Below, in pieces: positions 15,452 to 23,181 of a stretch of 27,053 nt of DNA (the first letter of the stretch is position 1; the number at the start of each line of letters is the position of its first letter). The notes beneath the pieces were generated by a model. The model was given only the letters and a program-made list of their open reading frames with translations, was not told the origin of the DNA and made no database searches. The translations under genes were made by a program, and so were the position numbers. This DNA comes from an uncultured Actinomyces sp. (GTDB lineage Bacteria > Actinomycetota > Actinomycetes > Actinomycetales > Actinomycetaceae): the NCBI GenBank assembly GCA_938014245.1, contig CALLSD010000001.1:1-27053 (forward strand). Reading direction: 5' to 3'.

Positions 15452-16590
15452 TACGAATCCCGACTGAGCACACGACGCAATTCTTCCCAGGCAGGACCGG
15501 TCGAACCACGGCCTCGGCGATCAATGCGATAGGCGCACGCACAGGTGAGCTCCCCGCGCTCAACTCCAAAAACACCAATCTGGGCAACGCGCCGGCCAGT
15601 ATTTCCAGAACTTCCCACGCTCCTTTCCATGTGTACGACAAGGTCAAAAGCGGCACGGGCCTGCACGTGAGTGGCCTCAGCGCTCATCTCCGCGAGCGCA
15701 CCTAGAGCGCTGAGCCTGGCTGGAACTTCCGCGGGAGTATTGGCGTGAATCGTTGCAAAACTACCGCGGTGTCCGGTATTGAGGGCGCTCATAATGTCGC
15801 GTACCTCCCTACCCCGACACTCTCCCAAAACAATGCGATCGGGTCTCATTCGCATTGCAGCGCGCACAAGTTCGGAAAGAGTAATTTCGCCTCGGCCTTG
15901 AGTGTTGGCCTGGCGCGCTTGAAGGTGCACGACATGGGGGTGAGCGGGGTGCAGCTCGCTTATTTCCTCGATACAGATCAAGCGCTCATTTGCTGCGATA
16001 CTGCTCAAAAGCGCAGACAGTAGTGTTGTTTTCCCGCTCCCCGTCGCCCCGGAAATGAGGACATTGCAACGCACATCAAGCATTCGACTCAGAATTTGAT
16101 GCGTGGTGTCATCAATACTCGCTCCCGCGCGCATCTGTTCAAGAGTGAGGCCACCACGGGCTGGGATACGCAAAGAAATGACCGTTCCTTCGCCGGAAAG
16201 CGGCGGAATCACCGCATGAACGCGAACCCCCATGGGCAAGATTCCATCGACTATTGGCACTGCATCATCGAGGCGCTTACCGCAGATCGCCGCCATTGTG
16301 ATGGCCAGGGCGCGCACTTCTTCCTCACTAGAAAACCCATTGTCGATGGGCTCCACGCCCTGCCCGCGATCGACCCAGACCCGCGTGGAATTCACCAAAA
16401 TATCGGTAATTCCTGGAAGATGAAGCAAGGGCGCGAGCACTTCCCCAAGTCCATTAAGGCGCGCATCGAGCTCTTCGAGCGCGGATCCCACATCCTCAAT
16501 GCCCTTCCCCGGGGCTTTAAGACGGACAATTGCTTCATCGAGGGATTCTCCCGCAGTGCTCGCCATCAAGAGCGCATCAGTCACACTCAT
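15451..16590 (-). CDS. tadA: TadA/CpaF-type secretion ATPase
   Basis: This is the hexameric cytoplasmic ATPase powering Flp pilus assembly, type II/IV secretion superfamily. From the ATG at 16590, with GGAGG upstream and a four-base overlap with the tadZ stop, it has 379 residues. Visible elements: an N-terminal domain (1-140), Walker A GATGSGKTT (181-189), catalytic glutamates in ICIEEISELH (205-214), the Asp-box-like TQGRGEITLSELVRAAMRMR (230-249), Walker B RIVLGECRG (252-260) and the His box NTGHRGSFATIHANT (271-285). All are intact, so it should be active. The open frame to 16827 lies within tadZ and is not used. Equivalent to Rv3659c. Confidence 0.93.
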   Translation of the reverse strand: MSVTDALLMASTAGESLDEAIVRLKAPGKGIEDVGSALEELDARLNGLGEVLAPLLHLPGITDILVNSTRVWVDRGQGVEPIDNGFSSEEEVRALAITMAAICGKRLDDAVPIVDGILPMGVRVHAVIPPLSGEGTVISLRIPARGGLTLEQMRAGASIDDTTHQILSRMLDVRCNVLISGATGSGKTTLLSALLSSIAANERLICIEEISELHPAHPHVVHLQARQANTQGRGEITLSELVRAAMRMRPDRIVLGECRGREVRDIMSALNTGHRGSFATIHANTPAEVPARLSALGALAEMSAEATHVQARAAFDLVVHMERSVGSSGNTGRRVAQIGVFGVERGELTCACAYRIDRRGRGSTGPAWEELRRVLSRDS

Positions 16591-17618
16591 TGTGGTGCCT
16601 CCATGCGTTCCCACAGTTGTGCGCGCGCTTTCCTTCCCCGTCTCCCCTGCCGAGGCCGCATCCCTGCCGCATAGACCGGACGGGCCCTGGTGTGCACGAT
16701 GCGTGTGATTTGTGAAGGCGAAATCAGGCCAACACTGGCTGCGCGACTCAACCCCGCAGCCCCTACCCGTGGAGCAATGAGTGCATACGTTGGGAAAGGT
16801 GGAGGATTGGCAGCACTGAGCGCACATAAGCGCGCAGCTCCAAGCGCGTCACCGTGACCAAGGAGGATGAGGACATCGATGACCTCACTAATTTGGGCGC
16901 ATCTTGGCCCCCACAGTCCCAAATCGCAGACGATACTTCTTTCGCCCTTCAGCGCTGAAATCACCGCGGGAACCCGTGAATCATCTGCGTATGCGCCACC
17001 GTGTGCATCCGCTCCCAGATAGGGGACTCCTCGACTGACCGGAAGCTCTCGGATCAGTGAGGGAAGGAAGAAGTGCTCGTGGACACTGATCGAGGACCAA
17101 GTTGCGGCCTCGGCAGGGGGAGTAAGAAGCGACCCTCGTGAAGCGCACAAAGGACCGGGACCAGAAAGATTGACGCAAATACTGCCAGTATCGCGACACA
17201 GATCCCATGCGAGAGTGGAAACGCCCGCTCCCCCACTCCATCCCGCGATCCCCACGCATATGCGGCCAGCCACGGAACCTTGAGTAGCTATCCATCGAGC
17301 CATATCGGCCGCAAGTAATTGGCCAAGGAGCTTTTCCCCACCGGGAAGTCGAAGCCCCTCGCCCACACAGATGACATGAAGTCCCAAGTGTTCCCATCCT
17401 GAACGCTGAGAAGAATCCGCAATAACCACACTGACGAGGTCCTTGATCCTGTTGACCTCCTCGCGCGAACTACTGCGCGAGGATCCCCTTCGAGCGCCAT
17501 TGAGATCATGGGGACTCCCCTGCCACACGCTCATCCCAAGAACAGCACACACCGCACGCAGCGATTCCACTGCCCTTCCTTCAAGCCCACTCCACGCAAC
17601 GATTCCCATTCGTGTCAT
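16587..17618 (-). CDS. TadZ/CpaE-like, Ssd-type MinD-superfamily protein
   Basis: This 343-residue protein is first in the Tad transcript, where TadZ/CpaE localises the pilus machine; M. tuberculosis Ssd (Rv3660c), a septum-site determining protein, sits at the same place. An N-terminal receiver-like region (1-110) precedes a ParA/MinD domain. The deviant Walker A reads GWSGGAGVST (126-135): the signature Lys is Ser128 and the phosphate-binding Lys is Val133, so ATP binding or hydrolysis is doubtful. A later strand SIVCDLGLWG resembles the Walker B region. The C-terminus is basic (RQGRRGRKARAQ). It diverges from the HAD gene; the gap holds two DnaA-box-like motifs. Confidence 0.85.
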   Translation of the reverse strand: MTRMGIVAWSGLEGRAVESLRAVCAVLGMSVWQGSPHDLNGARRGSSRSSSREEVNRIKDLVSVVIADSSQRSGWEHLGLHVICVGEGLRLPGGEKLLGQLLAADMARWIATQGSVAGRICVGIAGWSGGAGVSTLAWDLCRDTGSICVNLSGPGPLCASRGSLLTPPAEAATWSSISVHEHFFLPSLIRELPVSRGVPYLGADAHGGAYADDSRVPAVISALKGERSIVCDLGLWGPRCAQISEVIDVLILLGHGDALGAARLCALSAANPPPFPTYALIAPRVGAAGLSRAASVGLISPSQITRIVHTRARPVYAAGMRPRQGRRGRKARAQLWERMEAPQ

Positions 17619-17669
17619 TCTTCAAGCGTGAATATTCCTTGTAGAGAATGCACGTGCCCCATCTGAATC

Positions 17670-17706
17670 TGTGGAAAACTAGGAGTAATCCCAATTCTGT
17701 GGATAG
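17670..17706 (-). promoter_or_regulatory. Pair of DnaA-box-like motifs upstream of tadZ
   Basis: On the minus strand CTATCCACA (17706-17698) and TTTTCCACA (17678-17670) lie 52-88 bases before the tadZ start, in the gap shared with the divergent HAD gene. Each differs by one base from TTATCCACA and the spacing is 28 bp. The 12-mer AGTTTTCCACAG occurs both here and upstream of the pilin gene. Confidence 0.45.
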
Positions 17707-17738
17707 CAATGTTGCATCCACACCAACTGAAGGTGCCG

Positions 17739-18599
17739 ATGATGTCCACTCTCAACGAAAACATCGATTCCCCGAAACCTCCGTTTCCAGGGAAAAACCA
17801 CCAAGCCCTCGCAGAAGATAACCACATCGCCGCATTTTTCGATCTCGACAAGACCATCTTGGCCACGGCCTCCGCAATGGCGCTGAGCACCCCGCTGGTC
17901 CACGCGGGTGTCATGAGTCGTTGGGACTCCCTGCGAGCAACCATCGTCCAGCTCCCCTACCTCTTTACCGGTGCGGACGATGACCGGATGCGATCAATGA
18001 TGCATGCCCTCGGTGAGCTCACTCGAGGCTGGGACCCTCAATATGTAGAGAAAATCGTCAACAGTGTCACGAGTTCAAGCATCGCGCCCCTGTGCTACCG
18101 CCAAGCCCTTGCGCTCATCGACCACCACCGGCTCCTGGGTCACCACGTTGTCATCGCCTCCGCCTCACCCATGGAGATAGTCCGGCCAATCGCCCACCTG
18201 CTCTCAATTCCCGATGCGCTATCCACCATTGTTGGACGCGGACAAGATGGGCTGGTCGACGGGACGATCACTCACTTCAACCACGGAGCAGGAAAAGCCG
18301 AAGCCTGTCGAAAACTCGCCGACGAACGCGGGTGGGATCTCAGCGAGTCCTACGCTTACACCGATTCCGTTTCGGATCTGCCCATGCTTGAGCTTGTCGG
18401 CCATCCCCAGGCCGTCAACCCTGATCGGTCCCTTGCCGCAATCGCCCGCGAGCGCGAATGGCCCATCCATACCTTCACCCAGACCGTTCGGATTCGCAGT
18501 CGAAAGCGCACGCGCATGACGCTTGCCATGATTCCAGTGGCCCTCGTGGGTGGGATCGGAATCGGTTATTGGGCACGCCGCTCAATTCCCAGCCAATAG
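17739..18599 (+). CDS. HAD-IB family phosphatase with C-terminal membrane anchor
   Basis: The roughly 286-residue protein is a HAD-superfamily hydrolase of the SerB-like IB group. Motif I is FFDLDKTIL with the nucleophile and acid Asp (about residues 35 and 37), motif II lies in HVVIASASP, motif III Lys in HGAGKAEAC and motif IV in YTDSVSDLPML. The C-terminal 30 residues are basic then hydrophobic (TLAMIPVALVGGIGIGYWARR), a probable membrane anchor. All catalytic residues are present; the substrate is unknown, and some relatives act on phosphoserine or lysolipids. I prefer ATG 17739, preceded by GAAGG; an ATG at 17709 has no ribosome site. Such genes flank Tad loci in many actinobacteria (Rv3661). 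Confidence 0.85.
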   Translation: MMSTLNENIDSPKPPFPGKNHQALAEDNHIAAFFDLDKTILATASAMALSTPLVHAGVMSRWDSLRATIVQLPYLFTGADDDRMRSMMHALGELTRGWDPQYVEKIVNSVTSSSIAPLCYRQALALIDHHRLLGHHVVIASASPMEIVRPIAHLLSIPDALSTIVGRGQDGLVDGTITHFNHGAGKAEACRKLADERGWDLSESYAYTDSVSDLPMLELVGHPQAVNPDRSLAAIAREREWPIHTFTQTVRIRSRKRTRMTLAMIPVALVGGIGIGYWARRSIPSQ

Positions 18600-18614
18600 C
18601 GGCATACTTGACAT

Positions 18615-19520
18615 ATGTCCAAACTGTCCTTGCCGCCCGGCTCCGCTCTGCGCTCAGCGTTCTTCGCTGCCATCTTTGCGCCCGTTGCTTTGATCCTCAT
18701 GGGAATGTCCCTTGCGGATCTTCAAGCACGTGCGGCTATCGGCGTACCCCTGGCCTCCGTCGAGGGCATGATTGGTATGGCGTTCTCAGCCATCATTTTG
18801 GGCATGATTTCAATTAACTGCGAGCGTCATTCCATCGGAATGTTCGTCGCTGCCGCTTGGGCGCTTATCATCGGTTTCCTGCAGACTTTTGGTTATTTCC
18901 GCATTCATTTCCTTGTTGCGGCAAACCTTTCAGCCGATGACATGTCCGCCGCTCAGCGTTGGAATCTCTACCCGGTGTGCGTGGCCGCAATCCTTCTAGG
19001 TTCGGGCGTTGCGTTGGCCCTGACCCACCGCGCCCGCGCGAAAAACCCAGAGGCTGAGGAGCTCATGCCTTTTGAGCGCCACCAAAGTGAACGTATCGCT
19101 GTTGCTGTTGCTTCCCTCCCCTTGGGTATTGGCGCCCTGGCGCTGCTCATTCGTTGCGCTCCTACCGATTCTCTTCCTATGGCCGCACGAGGCCTGAGCG
19201 GGGTTGTCGCACAAACTCCGCTCCAGCCAATCCTCAGCGCCGCAGTCGCTGAAATTCTTGGCCTCGTAGCTTTGGCTTCCCGCTGGTCGATGATCGGTCC
19301 CCAAATCATCGCATGGACCTACACCATTCCCGGGTTCTTGTTGATCCCTCTGGGAACGACCCTCACTGGCGTCGTTGTCACTCCGGGCCCCTCTTTGGGG
19401 ACACAGATTCTCATGTCTGCTTCGACGATCGCCGCCTACGGAATGATCCTCGCGGCATCGACTCTGGGAATCTATTGGGCGCGCCGCTACGCTACGAGCG
19501 ACTCATCTTCAAACGATTAA
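18615..19520 (+). CDS. Polytopic membrane protein, function unknown
   Basis: This has 301 residues with about eight hydrophobic segments (approximately 13-33, 47-68, 73-95, 118-138, 160-180, 203-225, 228-255, 265-290) and a short polar tail. I recognise no family. No catalytic or ligand motif stands out; many Gly, Ala and Ser residues sit in the helices. The ATG at 18615 has no Shine-Dalgarno sequence; CATACT at 18603-18608 could be a -10 giving a nearly leaderless mRNA, or the gene may be read through from the HAD gene, which ends 15 bases earlier. Confidence 0.7.
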   Translation: MSKLSLPPGSALRSAFFAAIFAPVALILMGMSLADLQARAAIGVPLASVEGMIGMAFSAIILGMISINCERHSIGMFVAAAWALIIGFLQTFGYFRIHFLVAANLSADDMSAAQRWNLYPVCVAAILLGSGVALALTHRARAKNPEAEELMPFERHQSERIAVAVASLPLGIGALALLIRCAPTDSLPMAARGLSGVVAQTPLQPILSAAVAEILGLVALASRWSMIGPQIIAWTYTIPGFLLIPLGTTLTGVVVTPGPSLGTQILMSASTIAAYGMILAASTLGIYWARRYATSDSSSND

Positions 19521-19604
19521 TTCGCTAAATGTGGCGCTTCTCGGCGGGTAATCCCCCATCCCGATCGTTTTCTCGTTATCGTCAGCACGAGAAGAGGAGG
19601 CCTC

Positions 19605-21113
19605 ATGTCTGATCAGGAACACAACGAAGCATCGCCCGAAGAGACCAAGGACGAAGCGATTCACCGCAACGAAAACGAAGAATTGCCGCTGACCGGTGAA
19701 GAAGTCACTCTCCCGGGCGAAGCATCTGCTACCGAAGACATTATCGGCGGCGCCTCGGTAACTGAGACCAGCCAGGTTGAGCCGGTTCACATGGGCGTCA
19801 CCCCCACTTCCCTCGACGATGTTCTTGCCTCGCGCGCGCAAGACGAACAGCCTGAAAACAGCGCTTCCGAAGACCAGCCCACAGAGGAGTCCACCGATTC
19901 TTCCTCCGACGAGGCCCAGGGTGAGGCCAGTGCCGAAGAACCCGTGCACGAAGCCTCTCCCGCCGAAGAGCCCGCAGAAGCCGAAGCGAGCACCGAGGCC
20001 GCAAGCGACACCCCCGAAGAGCCGGAGAGCAACGGCGAGCCCGTAAGTGTTGAGCACGAGGATGCTCCGCTCGAGGAACCCCCCACCCAGGCACCCGAAA
20101 CCCACGATGTCGAAGACGCCTCGGCCTCACACGAGGAAGCACTGGCCTCGGAAGAAGCAGTGGTAGTTGACGAAACTGCCCAGGATTCCCCCGAAGAAGC
20201 CCCCGTTGAAGAAGCAGCCGAGGATCTTCACACGACCACGACGATCCCCGCCGCAAGCGACACGGTCGAAGAAGCAGCCGAAGCGGAAGAAGCCTCGGCC
20301 CCTGTCGGTGAAGTTCCCGATGCGCTTTCGCGTCGTTTTGACGACCAACCTGAGGTTGCCGACGACGTCCACGAAGACGAACTCGAAAGTACAACCGTTC
20401 GTCGCCGCGCTTTCGTTGCCCCGCAAGAGGAATCTCCCGTCACCGAGGCCGCGTGGAAGCCCCGCGAGGATGCCGCGGAGCGCAGTGTTCCTCAGGACAC
20501 CCCTGAGAGCCTCGATGATGTTCTCTTCGAGGGCGCCTCCATCGTTCCCGAAATGCCCTCACGCACCGGTGCACACCTGTTCTCCTTCATTTTGGGGATC
20601 CTTGCGCTGCCGATCACCTGGTACCTCGTCGCCGACGCGGGTGCCCGAATGACCCTGCCAGAAGGTAATCCGGCTGCGACCGGCGTCATCAACTGGCTGG
20701 CAATCACGGAACTTGCCATCGCTTTTGTTGCGATCATCGCGCTTTTTGAAGCATTCAAGCGTTCTTCCCTGGGCGCATGGATTGCGGGACTGTGCTTCCT
20801 TGCCGCTGGTATTCCTTGGGTTTTTGCTCCGGCTTTCACCGGCGCACACACCGTCTCGCTTCTGCATTTCCTGCAAAACGCCGGCTCCTTCGGCTCGAAC
20901 CTTGCCCACCATTTGCAGGCATCGGGCTACTCAGGCCGCCTGCTGATCCTGGGCATGGTTTTGATGGGCGTTGCCTCGCTGTCTCACTCGGCACGTCGAC
21001 GTGGGCGCGCGGAAGAAGCCATGCGCGAGCAGGTTGAGCGCGTGAATCCGACGGGCGCACACTACACCGCCCGCGAGCGTCGCCGCGCTGCAAAGGCAGC
21101 TGGTCTGCGGTGA
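19605..21113 (+). CDS. Very acidic, disordered membrane protein with four C-terminal helices
   Basis: This has 502 residues. Residues 1-320 are extremely rich in Glu, Asp, Ala, Ser and Pro and must be disordered; about four transmembrane helices follow (about 322-345, 363-384, 388-411, 444-463) and the C-terminus is strongly basic (ARERRRAAKAAGLR). The motif SLDDVL occurs twice, at 69-74 and 302-307, bracketing the acidic segment, with a basic patch RRRAF at 266-270. The start is secure: AGGAGG four bases before ATG, below a small hairpin (19570-19593). The stop overlaps the next gene's GTG by four bases. I know no family; by position it corresponds to Rv3669. The acidic head might bind basic partners, but this is only inference. 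Confidence 0.75.
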   Translation: MSDQEHNEASPEETKDEAIHRNENEELPLTGEEVTLPGEASATEDIIGGASVTETSQVEPVHMGVTPTSLDDVLASRAQDEQPENSASEDQPTEESTDSSSDEAQGEASAEEPVHEASPAEEPAEAEASTEAASDTPEEPESNGEPVSVEHEDAPLEEPPTQAPETHDVEDASASHEEALASEEAVVVDETAQDSPEEAPVEEAAEDLHTTTTIPAASDTVEEAAEAEEASAPVGEVPDALSRRFDDQPEVADDVHEDELESTTVRRRAFVAPQEESPVTEAAWKPREDAAERSVPQDTPESLDDVLFEGASIVPEMPSRTGAHLFSFILGILALPITWYLVADAGARMTLPEGNPAATGVINWLAITELAIAFVAIIALFEAFKRSSLGAWIAGLCFLAAGIPWVFAPAFTGAHTVSLLHFLQNAGSFGSNLAHHLQASGYSGRLLILGMVLMGVASLSHSARRRGRAEEAMREQVERVNPTGAHYTARERRRAAKAAGLR

Positions 21114-22024
21114 AGCCCGAGGTTTCTCGCACCCTTCTCGAGGCGCCTGGCCCGTGGGTTCACCGCCGTGTTTCGGCCTCGGGGGCCTCATTCCACGTCG
21201 CTGACGCGGGTCCTGAGGACTCCTCTTTTGCCGTCATCTTGCTCCACTCCTTCCCCATGACGTGGTGGACGTGGCGCGAGGTGATCCCCGCATTCACCGA
21301 GGCTGGAATCCGCACGATTTCCATGGATATCCGCGGCTTTGGCACCTCGGATCTTACTCCCGGGGAAGTCGAGCTCACTCAGCTTGCATCGGATGTGGCA
21401 GCCGTGGCCTCGGCGCTGGGAATTTCTTCCTACACGGTCGTCGGTAACGGAATGGGCGGGGTAATCGCGTGGATGCTCGGCTCCCTCGAACCCGCCGGTT
21501 TGCGCTCGATTGTTCCCGTGTGTGCTCCCCACCCCCTGGGTGTGCACTTCCTTCGTGGGCTTTCTTCACGAGGCCGAGGCCGCTGGTTCTCAACCCTGCT
21601 CTCGCGCCGACCGCGCCTGACTTTCTTCGCGTCAAAGTCAGCGTGGGTGGATCGTTCGATTTCGCAGTGGGCAGCGCCTTTCACGCAGGAGCACATGCTT
21701 TCGCAGGCGGGTGTGTATCGTGAGGCGCTTTCGCGTCACGTTGCTATTCGCTCTGCGTGGCAGTCTCTTCAGGCCACTTTTAGGCCCTCGTTCGCGTCAA
21801 AGGATGTTTTAACGCGCAAGGTCGAGGTTCCAGTTTTGTCGATTCAAACGCGTAATGACGGGCTGTGGTCACACGTCGACTTCGCCGATGATGTTCAGGC
21901 AACCTCGGGCGAATTCACCATGCGCGCGCTTTCTGAAAGTGGTCACTTCCCGCAGGAAGAAAATCCGCGCGCACTCGTCGCTGCAATCCTTCCTTTTATT
22001 CGCGAGTCTGCCTCGCTGGAGTAG
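21110..22024 (+). CDS. Alpha/beta-hydrolase fold protein, nucleophile missing (EphE-like position)
   Basis: This has 304 residues from GTG 21110, coupled to the preceding gene by a four-base overlap. The fold is clear: oxyanion strand AVILLHSFPMTWWTW (41-55), a DIRGFGTSD turn (73-81), the nucleophile elbow VVGNGMGG (110-117), an acid candidate Asp250 in TRNDGLW and the base His279 in SGHFPQEENP. In the elbow, where Ser or Asp should be, stands Gly114, so hydrolysis by the normal mechanism is not possible. Equivalent by order to M. tuberculosis Rv3670 (EphE, named epoxide hydrolase). It may be a binding or structural protein working with the acidic membrane protein. Confidence 0.85.
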   Translation: MKPEVSRTLLEAPGPWVHRRVSASGASFHVADAGPEDSSFAVILLHSFPMTWWTWREVIPAFTEAGIRTISMDIRGFGTSDLTPGEVELTQLASDVAAVASALGISSYTVVGNGMGGVIAWMLGSLEPAGLRSIVPVCAPHPLGVHFLRGLSSRGRGRWFSTLLSRRPRLTFFASKSAWVDRSISQWAAPFTQEHMLSQAGVYREALSRHVAIRSAWQSLQATFRPSFASKDVLTRKVEVPVLSIQTRNDGLWSHVDFADDVQATSGEFTMRALSESGHFPQEENPRALVAAILPFIRESASLE

Positions 22025-22094
22025 AGAATTGGCACGCATCGCTACGAATTTACGCAAAGTGTGTGCAAATCTGTGTTTTAGCTCGTTCACCATG

Positions 22095-22116
22095 CATAAT
22101 AGTTACGACTATCACA
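22095..22116 (+). promoter_or_regulatory. crp promoter -10 with overlapping GlxR-like site
   Basis: The -10-like CATAAT (22095-22100) is followed at once by AGTTA-CGACTA-TCACA (22101-22116), in which the right half matches TCACA of the Crp/GlxR consensus TGTGA-N6-TCACA perfectly and the left half matches 3 of 5. A protein bound here would cover the transcription start and block it, as in negative autoregulation. The leader to the ATG is about 115 bases; I see no gene in 22025-22220. Confidence 0.4.
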
Positions 22117-22220
22117 CGGTGGCTCTTTCGTGCTGGGCTGCCGTCTTAGAGGAATAGGACAGCTCAGGAGTCGGCGGCGCTGGCTAGCGGCGCTTGCAAA
22201 CAGAACGGAGTTCCGGCTTT

Positions 22221-22904
22221 ATGTATGGAGACGCAAACTTCATCAACCAAGTGCCGCTTTTCAGCGGACTTGATGAGGCCCAACAGATATCGCTGCAGCA
22301 GAAGATGGGTCAAACGACGCTGCGCCGCGGTGAGACCCTCTTTGATGAAGGCGATCTTGGCGACCGCCTGTACATCGTCACCGAAGGAAAGGTGAAGCTG
22401 GGGCACACCTCAAATGATGGCCGCGAGTCCCTGCTTGCAGTCCTCGGCCCCGGCGAGATTCTTGGTGAACTCACCCTCTTTGATCCAGGCCCGCGTTCAA
22501 CCACCGCAACTGCTGTTTCTCCCGCGACGCTGCTCCACCTGCAGCACACCGACCTCATGGAAATCGTCGAGGCAAACCCGACCCTGGCAAAGCACATGCT
22601 TCGTGCACTGGCTCAGCGTCTGCGCCGCACGAATGAATCGCTCTCGGACCTGGTTTTCTCCGATGTCCCCGGTCGCGTCGCCAAGGCTCTCCTCGATCTT
22701 GCTGACCGCTTCGGCACTGCAACCGATAAGGGCATCCACGTTCCTCACGACCTCACCCAGGAAGAGCTCGCACAGCTCGTTGGCGCTTCTCGTGAAACCG
22801 TGAACAAGTCGCTGGCCGACTTTGTCTCCCGCGGATGGATCCGTCTGGAAGGCCGCGCCGTCACTCTGCTGGACGTTGATCGCCTAGCACGCCGCGCGCG
22901 CTGA
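22221..22904 (+). CDS. crp: Crp/GlxR-type cAMP receptor transcription factor
   Basis: The 227-residue global regulator of the Crp-Fnr family resembles GlxR of Corynebacterium and Rv3676 Crp of M. tuberculosis. The N-terminal cAMP-binding beta-roll (about 10-115) has the GDRLYIVTEGKVKLG strand and the phosphate-binding cassette GELTLFDPGPRSTTA, with the Glu and Arg that contact cAMP. A long dimerisation helix leads to a winged HTH with LTQEELAQLVGASRETVNKSL (about 172-195), whose recognition helix is nearly identical to that of mycobacterial Crp, so its sites should be TGTGA-N6-TCACA. I chose ATG 22221; a TTG at 22194 is in frame but less likely. A long hairpin follows the gene. Confidence 0.92.
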   Translation: MYGDANFINQVPLFSGLDEAQQISLQQKMGQTTLRRGETLFDEGDLGDRLYIVTEGKVKLGHTSNDGRESLLAVLGPGEILGELTLFDPGPRSTTATAVSPATLLHLQHTDLMEIVEANPTLAKHMLRALAQRLRRTNESLSDLVFSDVPGRVAKALLDLADRFGTATDKGIHVPHDLTQEELAQLVGASRETVNKSLADFVSRGWIRLEGRAVTLLDVDRLARRAR

Positions 22905-22917
22905 TTCGGCCGCTACG

Positions 22918-22966
22918 TATAACGGTGGGCTGAGCAGGTATATCACCTGCTCAGCCCACCGTTATA
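22918..22966. terminator. Perfect 22-bp hairpin between convergent crp and DUF4177 genes
   Basis: Arms 22918-22939 and 22945-22966 pair without mismatch around a 5-base loop. It starts 14 bases after the crp stop and ends 22 bases before the stop of the minus-strand gene at 22989, so it can serve both as a terminator. Only short A/T steps flank it; there is no long T-run. Confidence 0.8.
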
Positions 22967-22988
22967 TCGTCCGCTTAAATGAGCGGGA

Positions 22989-23150
22989 TCAGTCGTTCTT
23001 CGGTCGCTTCAAGTAGGCCACCAAGCTATCCGAACCGGTCGGTCCGGGAACAACCTGGACGAGCTCCCAACCATCGGCGCCCCACTGGTCGAGGATTGCC
23101 TTTGTCGCGTGAGTCAGAAGCGGAATTGTTGCATATTCCCAAGTAGTCAT
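22989..23150 (-). CDS. DUF4177-like 53-residue protein
   Basis: This short gene encodes 53 residues beginning MTTWEYATIPLLTHATKAIL and continuing with a QWGADGWELVQVVPG strand. The W-E-Y-A start and the GWELV box are the hallmarks of DUF4177, a small beta-rich family in actinobacteria and phages with unknown role. An AGGA lies seven bases before the ATG at 23150. It is downstream of the WhiB gene on the same strand (31-base gap), so they may share a transcript. A similar tiny gene, Rv3678A, stands near crp and whiB4 in M. tuberculosis. Confidence 0.82.
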   Translation of the reverse strand: MTTWEYATIPLLTHATKAILDQWGADGWELVQVVPGPTGSDSLVAYLKRPKND

Positions 23151-23181
23151 AGCCTTATCCTACGACACGTTCGCCAAGGCC

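Noticed and set aside
16591..16827. N-terminal extension of tadA
   Set aside because: It lies in the tadZ gene, is Cys/Gly-rich and unlike TadA; ATG 16590 has GGAGG and forms an ATGA junction.
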